From Neopararhizobium haloflavum (GTDB taxonomy: Bacteria > Pseudomonadota > Alphaproteobacteria > Rhizobiales > Rhizobiaceae), in NCBI RefSeq assembly GCF_002750855.1, contig NZ_NWUC01000007.1:62001-126000 (forward strand): 64,000 nt of DNA. Direction: 5' to 3'. The notes under the pieces are model-generated. The model saw only the letters and a program-made list of their open reading frames with translations. It was not told the DNA's origin and searched no databases. This document shows positions 25,341 to 34,357 of this stretch, in pieces (position 1 is the first letter of the stretch; each line of letters begins with the position of its first letter). A program made the position numbers and the translations under genes.

Positions 25341-26240
25341 TCAGCCAGTCACCAGCAAGGGTTCTACCGCCGCCACCACCCTTTCTCGGGCTTTGTCCTC
25401 AAGCCGACGAATCGGCCGAGGTGGAGACAGTCGGCCAAGCCCGGTCATCTCGACAATCACGTACATGACCCGCAAACTACCAAAGGTCTTGAAAGTGTCC
25501 CAAAGTGGTTGGAGCGACGCGTCGATCTTCCGCACATTGTCGGCATCGCCGGCCTGCGCGGCCCTTACCATCGCCAGGACAGGTCCTGGTAGCGTTCCGC
25601 CCAGGACACTATAAAAGGCGTCCGCGCCCGCCAGCATGGCGTCTGCCATCCCCCAATCCCCGCTGTAGCCGATCGAGAGACTTGTTCGTTGGCGCAGAGT
25701 TGCGAGCTCCGACGTAAGGTCTCCATCGGACGGCAAGGGCATCTTGACCGCCTTGATCCTTGGCAGGGTAGAGAGCCGGGCCAGGAGGTCGAGGCTGAAG
25801 CTGAAATGCGTCGTGCCGGGATTGTTGTAAATGCAAAGCGGCAAAGCCGACGCCTCCGTGACGGCCCGGAAGTGTTCATACACCTCATCCTGTGTGAGCG
25901 GAGTGTAAGAGACGGGGGCCATTAGCAGAGCGTCGGCGCCCGCTGCTTCAGCATCGCGTGCGAGATGTTGCGCCTCGTCCGTGCGGAGCGCTCCGACGCC
26001 AACGACAAGCGGCACTCGACCTTTAACACACTCAACGGCTGCGTCGATCGCGCGCCGCCGCTCCTCGCGCGACAGATACGCGTAGATGCCCGTCGAACCG
26101 AGCAGACCGATCGAGCCCACTTGTGCTTCACACAGCCGTTCCAGCAATCGCGCCAGGATATCAGTATCGACGCGACCGTCTTGATCGGCCGGCGTGATCG
26201 GAAAGGCGGAAAGCCCATGAAAGTGTGACGAACCGAGCAT
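25341..26240 (-). CDS. DHDPS-family aldolase/lyase (DapA-like)
   Basis: A 299-residue class I aldolase of the dihydrodipicolinate synthase/N-acetylneuraminate lyase family. FPITPADQDGRVD starts the barrel, GSTGIYAYLSREERR carries the substrate-binding loop (family GSTGE, here GSTGI), the active tyrosine is in CIYNNPGTT and the Schiff-base lysine in IKAVKMPLP. The glutamate-to-isoleucine change suggests a substrate other than that of true DapA. It is the last gene after two LysE-type exporters (18-base gap). Confidence 0.82.
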   Translation of the reverse strand: MLGSSHFHGLSAFPITPADQDGRVDTDILARLLERLCEAQVGSIGLLGSTGIYAYLSREERRRAIDAAVECVKGRVPLVVGVGALRTDEAQHLARDAEAAGADALLMAPVSYTPLTQDEVYEHFRAVTEASALPLCIYNNPGTTHFSFSLDLLARLSTLPRIKAVKMPLPSDGDLTSELATLRQRTSLSIGYSGDWGMADAMLAGADAFYSVLGGTLPGPVLAMVRAAQAGDADNVRKIDASLQPLWDTFKTFGSLRVMYVIVEMTGLGRLSPPRPIRRLEDKARERVVAAVEPLLVTG

Positions 26241-26258
26241 TGCAGCCCCTTTGGCGAT

Positions 26259-26879
26259 TTATCGTGAGAAGAGCAGCCGGAGGCCGGCGCCGGCGAAGAA
26301 CACGGCAAGGACGCCTTCGAACCAACGTCTTGCCTTGGCATAGGCCTTCACCATCGGAGCGGTTGAGAACAACAGGGCATAGCCCGAAAAGACGATGATG
26401 CCGAGGATATTACAGCCAATCAGCGCGACGGCGACAGCGGCAGGGGTAGCGTTCTGGCTGACGCCGAGCGACATGATCGCTAGCCAGGCGAGCACAGCCT
26501 TCGGGTTGCCGACATGCATGAGGACGCCGCGCCGGTAGAATATCAAGGCGTTCGGCGCGGCCGCCACCGATTGGCCCAGTTCCATGTCGGGGGTGGCGGC
26601 CGATCGTGCCGCGTTCCAGGCGAGCCACAACAGATAGAGCGCCCCCGCCACCTTCAGCACCGTCACGGCATGCGCGTAGGTGGTGAGAAGAGCCGAAACA
26701 CCCGTAGCGGCAATCGTTCCCCAGATGACCGACATGGTGATGACACCGGCGGCCAAGGCGAGACCGGAGCGGCGGCCGTGGCGCATTGCTGCGTTCATGA
26801 TCGCCATGTTGCTTGGTCCAGGACTCGCAACGGCGATGACGTAGGCGGTGTAGACCAGCAGCAAGTCGTTAAGGGTCAT
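26259..26879 (-). CDS. LysE/RhtB-family amino-acid exporter
   Basis: The 206-residue membrane protein has the LysE/RhtB N-terminal signature AVASPGPSNMAIMNAAMRHG and five to six membrane helices, with HVGNPKAVLAWLAIM in the second half. It exports amino acids or homoserine lactone-like compounds. ATG 26879 is eight bases after the previous gene's stop. It is the middle gene of an exporter-exporter-DapA-like operon. Confidence 0.85.
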   Translation of the reverse strand: MTLNDLLLVYTAYVIAVASPGPSNMAIMNAAMRHGRRSGLALAAGVITMSVIWGTIAATGVSALLTTYAHAVTVLKVAGALYLLWLAWNAARSAATPDMELGQSVAAAPNALIFYRRGVLMHVGNPKAVLAWLAIMSLGVSQNATPAAVAVALIGCNILGIIVFSGYALLFSTAPMVKAYAKARRWFEGVLAVFFAGAGLRLLFSR

Positions 26880-26887
26880 AGCGGTGG

Positions 26888-27517
26888 TTAGCCCGGTTGG
26901 TTGAATGCGCTCATCAGAAGCGACGCCGAAAGGCCTAGCATGACGATGCCGACAACGGCATCCAGAATTCGCCAGGCGGATGGGCGAGTGAAGACCGGTT
27001 GAAGCAGTCGAGCGCCGTAGCCGAGTGTAGCGAACCATACGAAACTTGCCGTCACTGCCCCGAGCGCGAACACCGGACGCAATGCTTCCGGCTGCGCCGA
27101 GGCCGCCGTTCCCATCAGGAGGACCGTATCGAGATAGACGTGGGGGTTGAGAAAGGTGAACGCCGCACCGGTGACCATGATTCGACCAAGTGAATGTGCC
27201 TCAGTGGCCGCTATCGACACAGCGGTTACCGAAGTCATTCGGCGCAGCGCAGTGATGCCGTACCACGCGAGAAATACGGCGCCCCCAATCGTCAGGATTG
27301 TTGCCAGCTCTGGCACGGCAGCTAGGAATGCGCCGACGCCACTGATACCTGCTGTGATCAACAGAGCATCGGATAGCCCAAAGAACAGAATAATTGCTCC
27401 GACATGCTCTCCTTTCAGCCCTTGGCGCAGGACGAAGAGATTTTGCGCGCCGATCGCCATGATCAGGGCGGCGGAAAGGGCAAAGCCGGAAATGAACGAG
27501 GTTACAGAGACGGTCAT
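26888..27517 (-). CDS. LysE/ArgO-type basic amino-acid exporter
   Basis: The 209-residue membrane protein matches LysE/ArgO: FALSAALIMAIGAQNLFVLRQG at the start, LSDALLITAGISGVG, and FLNPHVYLDTVLLMG, a hallmark of lysine/arginine exporters. ATG 27517 gives the usual N-terminus; a start six codons upstream is possible. It is divergent from an ArgP/LysG-type LysR regulator, the classic arrangement for lysine- or arginine-induced export. Confidence 0.88.
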   Translation of the reverse strand: MTVSVTSFISGFALSAALIMAIGAQNLFVLRQGLKGEHVGAIILFFGLSDALLITAGISGVGAFLAAVPELATILTIGGAVFLAWYGITALRRMTSVTAVSIAATEAHSLGRIMVTGAAFTFLNPHVYLDTVLLMGTAASAQPEALRPVFALGAVTASFVWFATLGYGARLLQPVFTRPSAWRILDAVVGIVMLGLSASLLMSAFNQPG

Positions 27518-27572
27518 GAACGGCGAATGCCGCAAAGCGAAGGCTAAGTAAAACTTGTTTTTCTACGCCAGG

Positions 27573-27587
27573 TGAAGCTATGCTTCA
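27573..27587. promoter_or_regulatory. Operator-like palindrome in the argO/argP divergent promoter
   Basis: TGAAGC-TAT-GCTTCA, perfect 6-bp arms, ending four bases before the regulator's ATG. LysR proteins bind such interrupted dyads between themselves and the target gene, so this may be the regulator's own recognition or autoregulatory site. It would overlap the regulator's ribosome-binding site, which is otherwise weak. Confidence 0.5.
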
Positions 27588-27590
27588 TCA

Positions 27591-28481
27591 ATGCTGGATT
27601 ATCCTGCCCTTGCTGCTGTGGCCGCTGTCATCCGCGAAGGCACGTTTGAACGTGCTGCGGTCTTACTCGGCATTACGCCGTCCGCCGTTTCGCAACGCGT
27701 TCGCGGATACGAAGAACGGCTGGGAGCGATCTTGATCATCAGAGGACAGCCCTGCCAGCCTACCGAGCTTGGCCGAAAGCTCTGCGCCCACTTCGACCGT
27801 GTGCGCCTGCTTGAAACCGATCTCGCACCCGATCTGACGTCGCGTGCAGGACCGGAACCGTCACGGGTTCCTCTCAAGGTGGCAGTCAACGCCGATAGCC
27901 TCGCCACATGGTTTCCTGAGGCAGCAAGGATATTCGGACATGGCTCCGGCATTCCGCTCGACCTGACCCTCGATGACGAGGCGCACACCGCCGAGCGACT
28001 TCGCTCCGGTGAAGTGATGGCCGCCGTGACAGCAGAAGCCGGGACTGTGCAGGGATGTCGAACCGTTCCGCTCGGTTCACTGCAGTATGCGGCCTGCGCC
28101 AGCCCCGAATTCGTCTCTCGTTTCTTTCCGAATGGCACGACAGCTACCCAACTCACGAAAGCGCCCTGCCTGCGCTTCGATCGCAAGGATGGTCTTCAAG
28201 CCAGATGGGTCAGAAGGAAATTCGATATCGAACTTGATGCCCCAACATACTCGGTTGCATCGACCCATGCGTTCATCGATCTGACAATCGCCGGTTTGGC
28301 CTGGGGTATGCAACCGCTTCAATTGGCAGAATCTCATCTTGCTGCTGGGCGGCTGGTCGAACTTGATCCGCAAATACGGATCGATGTCGAGTTGAGCTGG
28401 ATCGTCGCCGGCCTTCCGATAGCGTCGCTCGACCTTTTGACGAAGGCAGTTTGCGCATCGGCAAGGAGCAGACTGTATTGA
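27591..28481 (+). CDS. LysR regulator of the ArgP/LysG (IciA) group
   Basis: The 296-residue protein has an N-terminal LysR helix-turn-helix (FERAAVLLGITPSAVSQRVR) and an ArgP-like effector domain (CLRFDRKDGLQARWVRR; THAFIDLTIAGLAWGMQPLQL). ArgP/LysG activates the adjacent exporter when lysine or arginine accumulates. It is divergent from the two LysE-type exporters. ATG 27591 is the natural start. Confidence 0.88.
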   Translation: MLDYPALAAVAAVIREGTFERAAVLLGITPSAVSQRVRGYEERLGAILIIRGQPCQPTELGRKLCAHFDRVRLLETDLAPDLTSRAGPEPSRVPLKVAVNADSLATWFPEAARIFGHGSGIPLDLTLDDEAHTAERLRSGEVMAAVTAEAGTVQGCRTVPLGSLQYAACASPEFVSRFFPNGTTATQLTKAPCLRFDRKDGLQARWVRRKFDIELDAPTYSVASTHAFIDLTIAGLAWGMQPLQLAESHLAAGRLVELDPQIRIDVELSWIVAGLPIASLDLLTKAVCASARSRLY

Positions 28482-28750
28482 TGCAAACGAGTCTGTCTTC
28501 CGTAGCGCTCAGTCGCGCTTTTACGCTGCCCTCTTCTATGACCGCTCGATAGCGGAAATAAATCTCCGTCGTCAACGGGGCCGACAGCGGACCGTCATGT
28601 TTAGGGCGACCGGTACGGTATAGCCGCCCTTCGTAGTCCTCCCAGATTAACCCACGCCCAGTGGATGTTCATGTGCCCGGACCTAGGTTGCAGACATTTC
28701 GAAGCACATGATATGAAAACATATGGGAAATAGTTCGTGCCGGGGGGCGC

Positions 28751-31696
28751 GTGTCATATTTTAAAGCGAATTATTCGAAGCTCTCGTTTCCTATCGCAGA
28801 CGAAGAGAAGAACATCGAGGGATTCCGCGAAGCCCAGCGAGGAGCATTGTTCGCGGTCGGGTCGCACTTCACCTTCAGACAAGAGCCGGCGATCGTCACC
28901 ATGCCCACCGGATCGGGTAAGACGGCTGCGCTTCAGGCATGCGCCTTCCTATTAAGGGCAACTCGCGTTCTCATACTGACACCGAGCCGTCTCGTCCGTG
29001 AGCAGATCGCCGAGGATTTTGCAGCTCTCGGTGTGCTCAAGCGTGTCGGAGCGCTGTCTCAGGGTCTGGAGTCCCCGAAGGTGATGCCGACCGCGCACCG
29101 GGTGACAGACCCCGCGTCCTGGGAAGCAATGCGTAACTTTGATGTCGTCGTCGCCACTGTGCCGAGCGTAAGCTCCCATCTGGAGGGCGTGCCCAAGCCA
29201 CCGCCTGACCTATTCGATCTGATTCTCGTCGACGAGGCGCATCACAGTCCGGCCATCACTTGGCAGATGCTACTCGCCGACTTCCCGGATGCTCGAAGGG
29301 TCTTATTCACCGCCACGCCCTTCAGGCGCGACGATCGGGAGATAAAGGCGCGGTTCGTCTACACCTACGACGTGCGCTCCGCATACCGTGACGGTGTCTT
29401 CGGTCACATCGACTACCAGCCCGTCGTTGTGAAGGCGCGCGGCGGTGATCGTCAGCGGTTAGAGGACGTCGCCATCGCCCATGCTGCGGAGGCCAAGGTA
29501 CGCGCGGATGTTGAGGCAGGGCTCGACCACCTTCTGATGGTCCGGACGGACAGTCGGAAGCGTGCCAAGGAGATTGAGGCGATATACGCGGCGGAGACGA
29601 AGCTGCGCCTGAAGCTCGTCCATGGCGCGCAGTCGCTCAGCACTGTAAAAAAAACGCTGGCCTCGCTGCGGGACGGGCATCTTGATGGCATCATCTGCGT
29701 AAACATGCTCGGTGAAGGGTTTGACATGCCGAGGCTGAAAGTCGCGGCGGTGCATGCGCCCCATCGGTCGCTCGCTATCACGCTCCAGTTCATAGGACGG
29801 TTTGCAAGAACATCTCGCCGCAAACTCGGGGACGCCACCTTTATCGCTCCCCAGTCCGCCATACAGCTTGAGGCCGAACGCCTGTACACCACTGGCGCGA
29901 TTTGGGCGGAGATCGTGCCGAACCTGAGCGAGGCCCGGATTCGGCGCGAAGTCGAAGCGCGTGAGACGCTGGACACGTTCGACTTCGAGGCGCCGACCAT
30001 CCCTGACCTGTCAGATCTCTCTCTATACTCGCTAACGCCGTATTTGCATGTGAAGGTCTTTCACCTGCGCGAGGCCTTCGATGTCACCGCCACGCCCACC
30101 TTCGGTCACGACCGGGAGATGGTCTTCGGGCGGGTCAGTCAGGAGACCAGCTCTAGCGTGTTCGTGACGCGGCGTGCTGGCAGGGTCGAGTGGTCCGCCG
30201 ACGACCGTTTGATTGACGTCGAGTTCGATGTCTTCATCTTCTACTACGACGCGAAGTCGAGGCTGCTATTCGTCTGCGCCTCAAAGCGGAGCGATGGGCT
30301 GTACCAGAGGGTGGTTCGGTCGATGGTTGGATACAATCCCAGTATCCTGCCCTTGGAAGTGTTGAACCGGGCACTCAAAGGCCTTGAGGGAGCGAAGTTC
30401 TTCAACGTCGGAATGCGGAACCGACAACAGTCCAGCACCACTGAATCATATCGGATGATCACCGGTCCAAGGGCGGATGGCGCGATCAGGCCGGGGGATG
30501 CGCGTCTTTATCATCGCGGGCACGTGTTCGGCACCGCGATCGAGGACGGTGCCTCGATTACGATTGGGTTGAGCAGCGCATCCAAGATCTGGAGTAACAG
30601 GTCGCTGCGGCTGTTCGAGCTGCTGGAGTGGTGCCGCAAGGTCGCCGCCAAGCTGCATGACCGTAAGGCGGCGGTGACAGGAAGCAAGATTGATCTGCTG
30701 CAGACGGGGAAGGCCGTTTCAGCGATCCCGGCACCCGTCATGGCGGCGGACTGGGAGGACCGCAGCTTTTATGTCGACCCGCCGATGCTCGCCTATCGGG
30801 GCAACCGTGGCCCACGTCAGGATCCGATTAATGACATGTCGCTGTGGGTCGATGCTTCCGGCAACAAGCAGGTGGAGTTGCGTCTTGAGGGCGGGGAGCT
30901 GAGGACGTACCTTACCTATGAGATCGGGCGTACCCCACTCTTCGCATATGCCGACGCGTCGCAGACCCGCCCGCAGGTCGTAAGGGCTCGATCGACCGAA
31001 GACCTAGTAGATGTACTGAACGACAACCCCCTGCACCTCATGCTTGTCGACGGGTCAAGATTGACCGGCGCTACTCACTACTCGGCACCCGCGGAGGGCG
31101 TCGAGCCCTTCGACATCTCGCTGATTGAAGCCGTAGACTGGGCTGCCGAGAGCATCGACGTGCAGATCGAATTTGCCGAGGGCGCGGCTCAGGCGTCGTC
31201 CATTCAGGGCTATCTGGTCAAAGCGTTAGACAGGGACGAGTACGAAGTTGTCTACTGGGACCATGGTAGCGGGGAAACCGCTGATTTCGTAACATTCTCC
31301 CGGTCTTCCGACGGCGGCACATGGGTGACGTTCTATCATTGCAAGGGATCTGGCGGTGCCCTACCCGGCAATCGCGTAGACGACGTTTACGAGGTCTGCG
31401 GCCAAGCGGTGAAGTGCCTGATCTGGTGCGACCTGCCTCGGCTCGTCAACCGCCTCCAGCAGCGCTTCACGGCGGGAACTGGGCAGGCGAGATTCATTAA
31501 AGGAGACGAGGCCAAGCTCGCATCGTTTGCAACCGCCTTGCCAGTTACGTTCAAGGTGGTTGTCGTGCAACCCGGCATCGCCAACATGAAGCCTACTCAG
31601 AAGATCGCGGAGGTGCTTGCCGCAGCCAATTCTTACCTCGTCGATGCCGGACATGCAGAACTGAGGGTTTGGGGCAGTGCCAAGCCTAAGAAGTAG
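28751..31696 (+). CDS. Large SF2 DEAD/DEAH-box helicase, stand-alone, possible phage-defence protein
   Basis: A 981-residue superfamily 2 helicase: Walker A MPTGSGKT with K57, D161-E-A-H164, motif III TATP (187-190) and motif VI Q346-FIGRFAR. The C-terminal 550 residues match no domain I can name; they contain FEVFIFYYDAKS-like beta-rich and EVVYWDHGSGE regions. The start is GTG 28751 behind GGGGGG; no ATG precedes the conserved region. It has its own 270-base leader and no partner gene, lying between amino-acid export genes and an oxidoreductase, with the two recombinases further out. Isolated helicases of this layout are frequent in defence islands. Confidence 0.8.
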   Translation: MSYFKANYSKLSFPIADEEKNIEGFREAQRGALFAVGSHFTFRQEPAIVTMPTGSGKTAALQACAFLLRATRVLILTPSRLVREQIAEDFAALGVLKRVGALSQGLESPKVMPTAHRVTDPASWEAMRNFDVVVATVPSVSSHLEGVPKPPPDLFDLILVDEAHHSPAITWQMLLADFPDARRVLFTATPFRRDDREIKARFVYTYDVRSAYRDGVFGHIDYQPVVVKARGGDRQRLEDVAIAHAAEAKVRADVEAGLDHLLMVRTDSRKRAKEIEAIYAAETKLRLKLVHGAQSLSTVKKTLASLRDGHLDGIICVNMLGEGFDMPRLKVAAVHAPHRSLAITLQFIGRFARTSRRKLGDATFIAPQSAIQLEAERLYTTGAIWAEIVPNLSEARIRREVEARETLDTFDFEAPTIPDLSDLSLYSLTPYLHVKVFHLREAFDVTATPTFGHDREMVFGRVSQETSSSVFVTRRAGRVEWSADDRLIDVEFDVFIFYYDAKSRLLFVCASKRSDGLYQRVVRSMVGYNPSILPLEVLNRALKGLEGAKFFNVGMRNRQQSSTTESYRMITGPRADGAIRPGDARLYHRGHVFGTAIEDGASITIGLSSASKIWSNRSLRLFELLEWCRKVAAKLHDRKAAVTGSKIDLLQTGKAVSAIPAPVMAADWEDRSFYVDPPMLAYRGNRGPRQDPINDMSLWVDASGNKQVELRLEGGELRTYLTYEIGRTPLFAYADASQTRPQVVRARSTEDLVDVLNDNPLHLMLVDGSRLTGATHYSAPAEGVEPFDISLIEAVDWAAESIDVQIEFAEGAAQASSIQGYLVKALDRDEYEVVYWDHGSGETADFVTFSRSSDGGTWVTFYHCKGSGGALPGNRVDDVYEVCGQAVKCLIWCDLPRLVNRLQQRFTAGTGQARFIKGDEAKLASFATALPVTFKVVVVQPGIANMKPTQKIAEVLAAANSYLVDAGHAELRVWGSAKPKK

Positions 31697-31851
31697 CTTC
31701 GGGCACGGTGTTTTGCACATCCTAAGCAACTGCCGGACGGGGGCCGTGAGCGGTCTGTCCGGTTCTGGTCGAGAAGCGGCGACAGCCGACATTCGGAATC
31801 CGACCCCACTGCGGTCGTTCATGACACGAAACCGGCCTCCTAGAAGCTGAC

Positions 31852-32598
31852 CTAGCAAGCGCCGTGTTTCGCTCCGCTGATCGAACGTCCGGCTTCGTCC
31901 CAGCTTGCCCAACCAGGAAAATTGAGAGGGTCCTCGTCCGCAATACGGGCGAGGCGGCTGGACCAGTTGTCGATGTTTCGCTGAAGCTGGCGTTTCATCT
32001 CCTGTTCGTCGCTATAGCCATAGCCGTGACCGGAGACTTCAAAATGGCATTGGGGTGCAAGAACCGAAAAGCCGAGATAATGCAGGGAATACTGGATGGG
32101 CCAAAGCATGGTGTTCATGTCGCCACCACGGGCGCCAGGACCGAATGCGGTTTCAGGCGCGCCGGTCGTCAAAGAAAGGACGGCTCGTTTGCCTTTAAAA
32201 TATCCTGTGTCGTAGCGCATGCGGCTTCGGTAGATTTTGCCAGAGACGAACACGCGATCAAACCAGCCCTTCAGGATGGCCGGAGGCCCATGCCACCAGA
32301 GAGGAAACTGGAGGATCACCACATCGGCCGCTTCTAGTTTTGCAATTTCCGTGACGACATCCTGCGGCAGTGTATGCGTATCGCTTGCGTGTCGCTGCTC
32401 GGCCAACGGGACGAACGCCGATGCATCGATGCGATGCCGATAATGACGGCCAGCCTCGACCGGATCAAAGTCTTCGGCATAAAGATCGGAGATTACGACC
32501 TCATTGCCACTGGCTGAAAGGACCCGCTGGGCCGCGCCTGTCAGTTGAGCGTTATAAGAGGTCGCTTCCGGATGGGACTGGACGATCAGGAAATTCAT
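31852..32598 (-). CDS. Flavodoxin-fold NAD(P)H oxidoreductase (NQO1/MdaB type)
   Basis: The 248-residue protein has the flavodoxin-like fold of NAD(P)H:quinone reductases: MNFLIVQSHPEATSYNAQL, the FMN/FAD-binding ILQFPLWWHGPPAILKGWFD and LSLTTGAPETAFGPGARGG. It probably makes two-electron reductions of quinones or nitro compounds. ATG 32598 is chosen as the family start; the frame is open further up. It is divergent from a LysR gene 88 bases away, a usual regulator pair. Confidence 0.87.
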   Translation of the reverse strand: MNFLIVQSHPEATSYNAQLTGAAQRVLSASGNEVVISDLYAEDFDPVEAGRHYRHRIDASAFVPLAEQRHASDTHTLPQDVVTEIAKLEAADVVILQFPLWWHGPPAILKGWFDRVFVSGKIYRSRMRYDTGYFKGKRAVLSLTTGAPETAFGPGARGGDMNTMLWPIQYSLHYLGFSVLAPQCHFEVSGHGYGYSDEQEMKRQLQRNIDNWSSRLARIADEDPLNFPGWASWDEAGRSISGAKHGAC

Positions 32599-32678
32599 GA
32601 CGGGTGGCCTCATTGCTGACTTGGCCATCATTTCGCGATAGTTTACGCAAGCCAATCCGCCATCAACGCCAGCCGCGC

Positions 32679-32692
32679 TTGCAATTATGCAA
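32679..32692. promoter_or_regulatory. Palindrome overlapping the LysR start codon
   Basis: TTGCA-ATTA-TGCAA spans the ATG of the LysR gene (32687), so binding there would block its own translation start or transcription. It lies in the 88-base divergent region with the oxidoreductase. Confidence 0.35.
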
Positions 32693-33562
32693 ATAAGAAC
32701 GAGTTCAGACGATCTCGAATTGATCCGGTTGATTGCTGCTGCCGGAACCCTGGCGGAAGCGGCCCGTCAATTGTCCATCAATCACGCGACGGTCTTTCGC
32801 CGCCTCAACAGAATCGAAGAGAATTTGGGCGTTCGACTCTTTGACAGGAGCCGAACCGGCTACGTGCTCACCTCGGCCGGCGAACTCGCGATTGACCATG
32901 CTGAAAGGGTGGCGGACGAGTTGGCTGCGTTTGAGAACAAGGTGGTTGGAACCGAGCAGACACCAGCTGGTACGGTAAGATTGACCACAACCGACACCCT
33001 ATTGGCGGGTCCTGTGGGTTCCATCCTTTGCCGGTTTCGACAGCTCTATCCTAAGATTGACGTCGAAATCGTCACATCCAACACCGTCGCGAATCTGGAG
33101 CGGCGAGAAGCGGACTTGGCTCTTCGACCTGCCCGAAACCCTTCGGCATCATTGTTGGGGCGACGTATTGGCAAGATCGAACTGGCCATTTACGCGCAGC
33201 ACGGGCTCGCCACCGGGCTTGATCCCTTGTCTTCGGATGTCCTGGAGTGGATCGGCCCGGAGGACGGTTTCGGCGATCCCGCGCTGGCCGCGTGGTTCGC
33301 GTCCAATGAAGTGGAGCAGCGAGTACACGTGCGTACGAACACGCTGATGGGCATGCTGGCCCTGACGGCGAGTGGGAATGGCTTTTCGGTCCTTCCGACC
33401 TATCTCGCAAATTCGATCGCCGGGCTCGAACAATTGTCTCCCCCTATACCCGAACTCACAATCGACCTTTGGCTTCTCCGCCATCCTGCACTGCGCGAGA
33501 CCGCAAGAATCCAGGCACTGGCTGATTTTCTGGCCAAGGCGTTGTCGATGAAGACGGTTTGA
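32687..33562 (+). CDS. LysR-family transcriptional regulator
   Basis: The 291-residue protein has a LysR helix-turn-helix (TLAEAARQLSINHATVFRRL, residues 21-40) and a periplasmic-binding-protein-like effector domain (ADLALRPARNPSASLLGRR). It is divergent from the flavodoxin-fold oxidoreductase and probably activates it in response to a quinone or electrophile. It ends about 130 bases before recombinase 2. Confidence 0.87.
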   Translation: MQIRTSSDDLELIRLIAAAGTLAEAARQLSINHATVFRRLNRIEENLGVRLFDRSRTGYVLTSAGELAIDHAERVADELAAFENKVVGTEQTPAGTVRLTTTDTLLAGPVGSILCRFRQLYPKIDVEIVTSNTVANLERREADLALRPARNPSASLLGRRIGKIELAIYAQHGLATGLDPLSSDVLEWIGPEDGFGDPALAAWFASNEVEQRVHVRTNTLMGMLALTASGNGFSVLPTYLANSIAGLEQLSPPIPELTIDLWLLRHPALRETARIQALADFLAKALSMKTV

Positions 33563-33650
33563 CAGGCAGCTACACCTTTATCGTCTCAGAAGCCGACGTT
33601 CCGCTCCCCACCCCACGATGGCCGAAGTGGCTTGGCAGACCGCATGCCGT

Positions 33651-33685
33651 GAGCGGCCATCCGCGCTAGGTTCGGACGGCCGCTC
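33651..33685 (-). terminator. Hairpin after tyrosine recombinase 2
   Basis: Arms GAGCGGCC and GGCCGCTC with inner TCCG/CGGA, just beyond the recombinase stop (33690). It corresponds in position to the hairpin at 24488-24518. Confidence 0.5.
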
Positions 33686-33689
33686 TACG

Positions 33690-34322
33690 TCAGATCTCGG
33701 TTCTCTCAGCCAAGAGGAGCGCGTCCTCCACATCAACGCCAAGATAGCGGACCGTGTTCTCGATCTTGGAGTGACCCAGCAATATCTGGATGGCGCGGAT
33801 GTTTCCCGTTGCCCTGTAGATCATCGATGCCTTCGTGCGTCGGAGCGAGTGGGTGCCGTACTCTTCTGGACGCAAACCTATCGCAGTCACCCATTCGTCG
33901 ACCAAGCGAGCATACTGCCTTGTACTCATGTGCTTCGTGTGATCGATCCGACTAGGGAACGCGTAGTCCTCGACCGTGCCGCCTCGTCGTTCGAGCCACG
34001 CCAGCAGGCTCGCTCTCACGTCGGCGGTGATTTCGAACTGGACCGGCCGCCGCGTCTTTTGCTGGATTACGGTCGCCCGTGTTCTGATCTCCGGTCCGGC
34101 GACCAAATCGCGTATCGTAATCTTGACCAGGTCACAGCCACGAAGCTTGCTGTCGATTGCCAGATCGAACAGCGCGCGGTCCCGAACGCGTCTCTCGCGA
34201 TCGAGGAAGAAGCGAATTGCCCAGATCTGCTTCTGGGTGAACGGGCGCTTGGTGCCGACCTTCTTTCCGGCGTTCCATGCGGCGCGCTCGCGACTAGCAT
34301 CATCGTATCTTGAATGGCCCAT
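33690..34322 (-). CDS. Short tyrosine recombinase (FimB-sized), copy 2
   Basis: A 210-residue homologue of the protein at 24526-25158, keeping R (SKLRGCD), K, H-x-x-R (GTHSLRRTK), LLGH and Y (VRYLG), so it should be active. ATG 34322 matches the start of copy 1; the frame is open about 44 codons upstream, through sequence that is non-coding in copy 1. Both copies point the same way and are 9.2 kb apart. It sits about 360 bases before the Lamassu-like operon, divergent from it. Confidence 0.85.
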   Translation of the reverse strand: MGHSRYDDASRERAAWNAGKKVGTKRPFTQKQIWAIRFFLDRERRVRDRALFDLAIDSKLRGCDLVKITIRDLVAGPEIRTRATVIQQKTRRPVQFEITADVRASLLAWLERRGGTVEDYAFPSRIDHTKHMSTRQYARLVDEWVTAIGLRPEEYGTHSLRRTKASMIYRATGNIRAIQILLGHSKIENTVRYLGVDVEDALLLAERTEI

Positions 34323-34327
34323 CTGAG

Positions 34328-34357
34328 TTCTCCTCGGCCTTGATTGGCCAGAGGAGA
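34328..34357. repeat. XerC/D-like palindromic core site next to recombinase 2
   Basis: Arms TTCTCCTCGGCC and GGCCAGAGGAGA around the 6-base centre TTGATT, six bases from the recombinase ATG. The layout matches 25164-25194. Both are followed by AACGTTGAG further out (25195-25203 and 34367-34375), so the whole leader is conserved. Confidence 0.5.
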
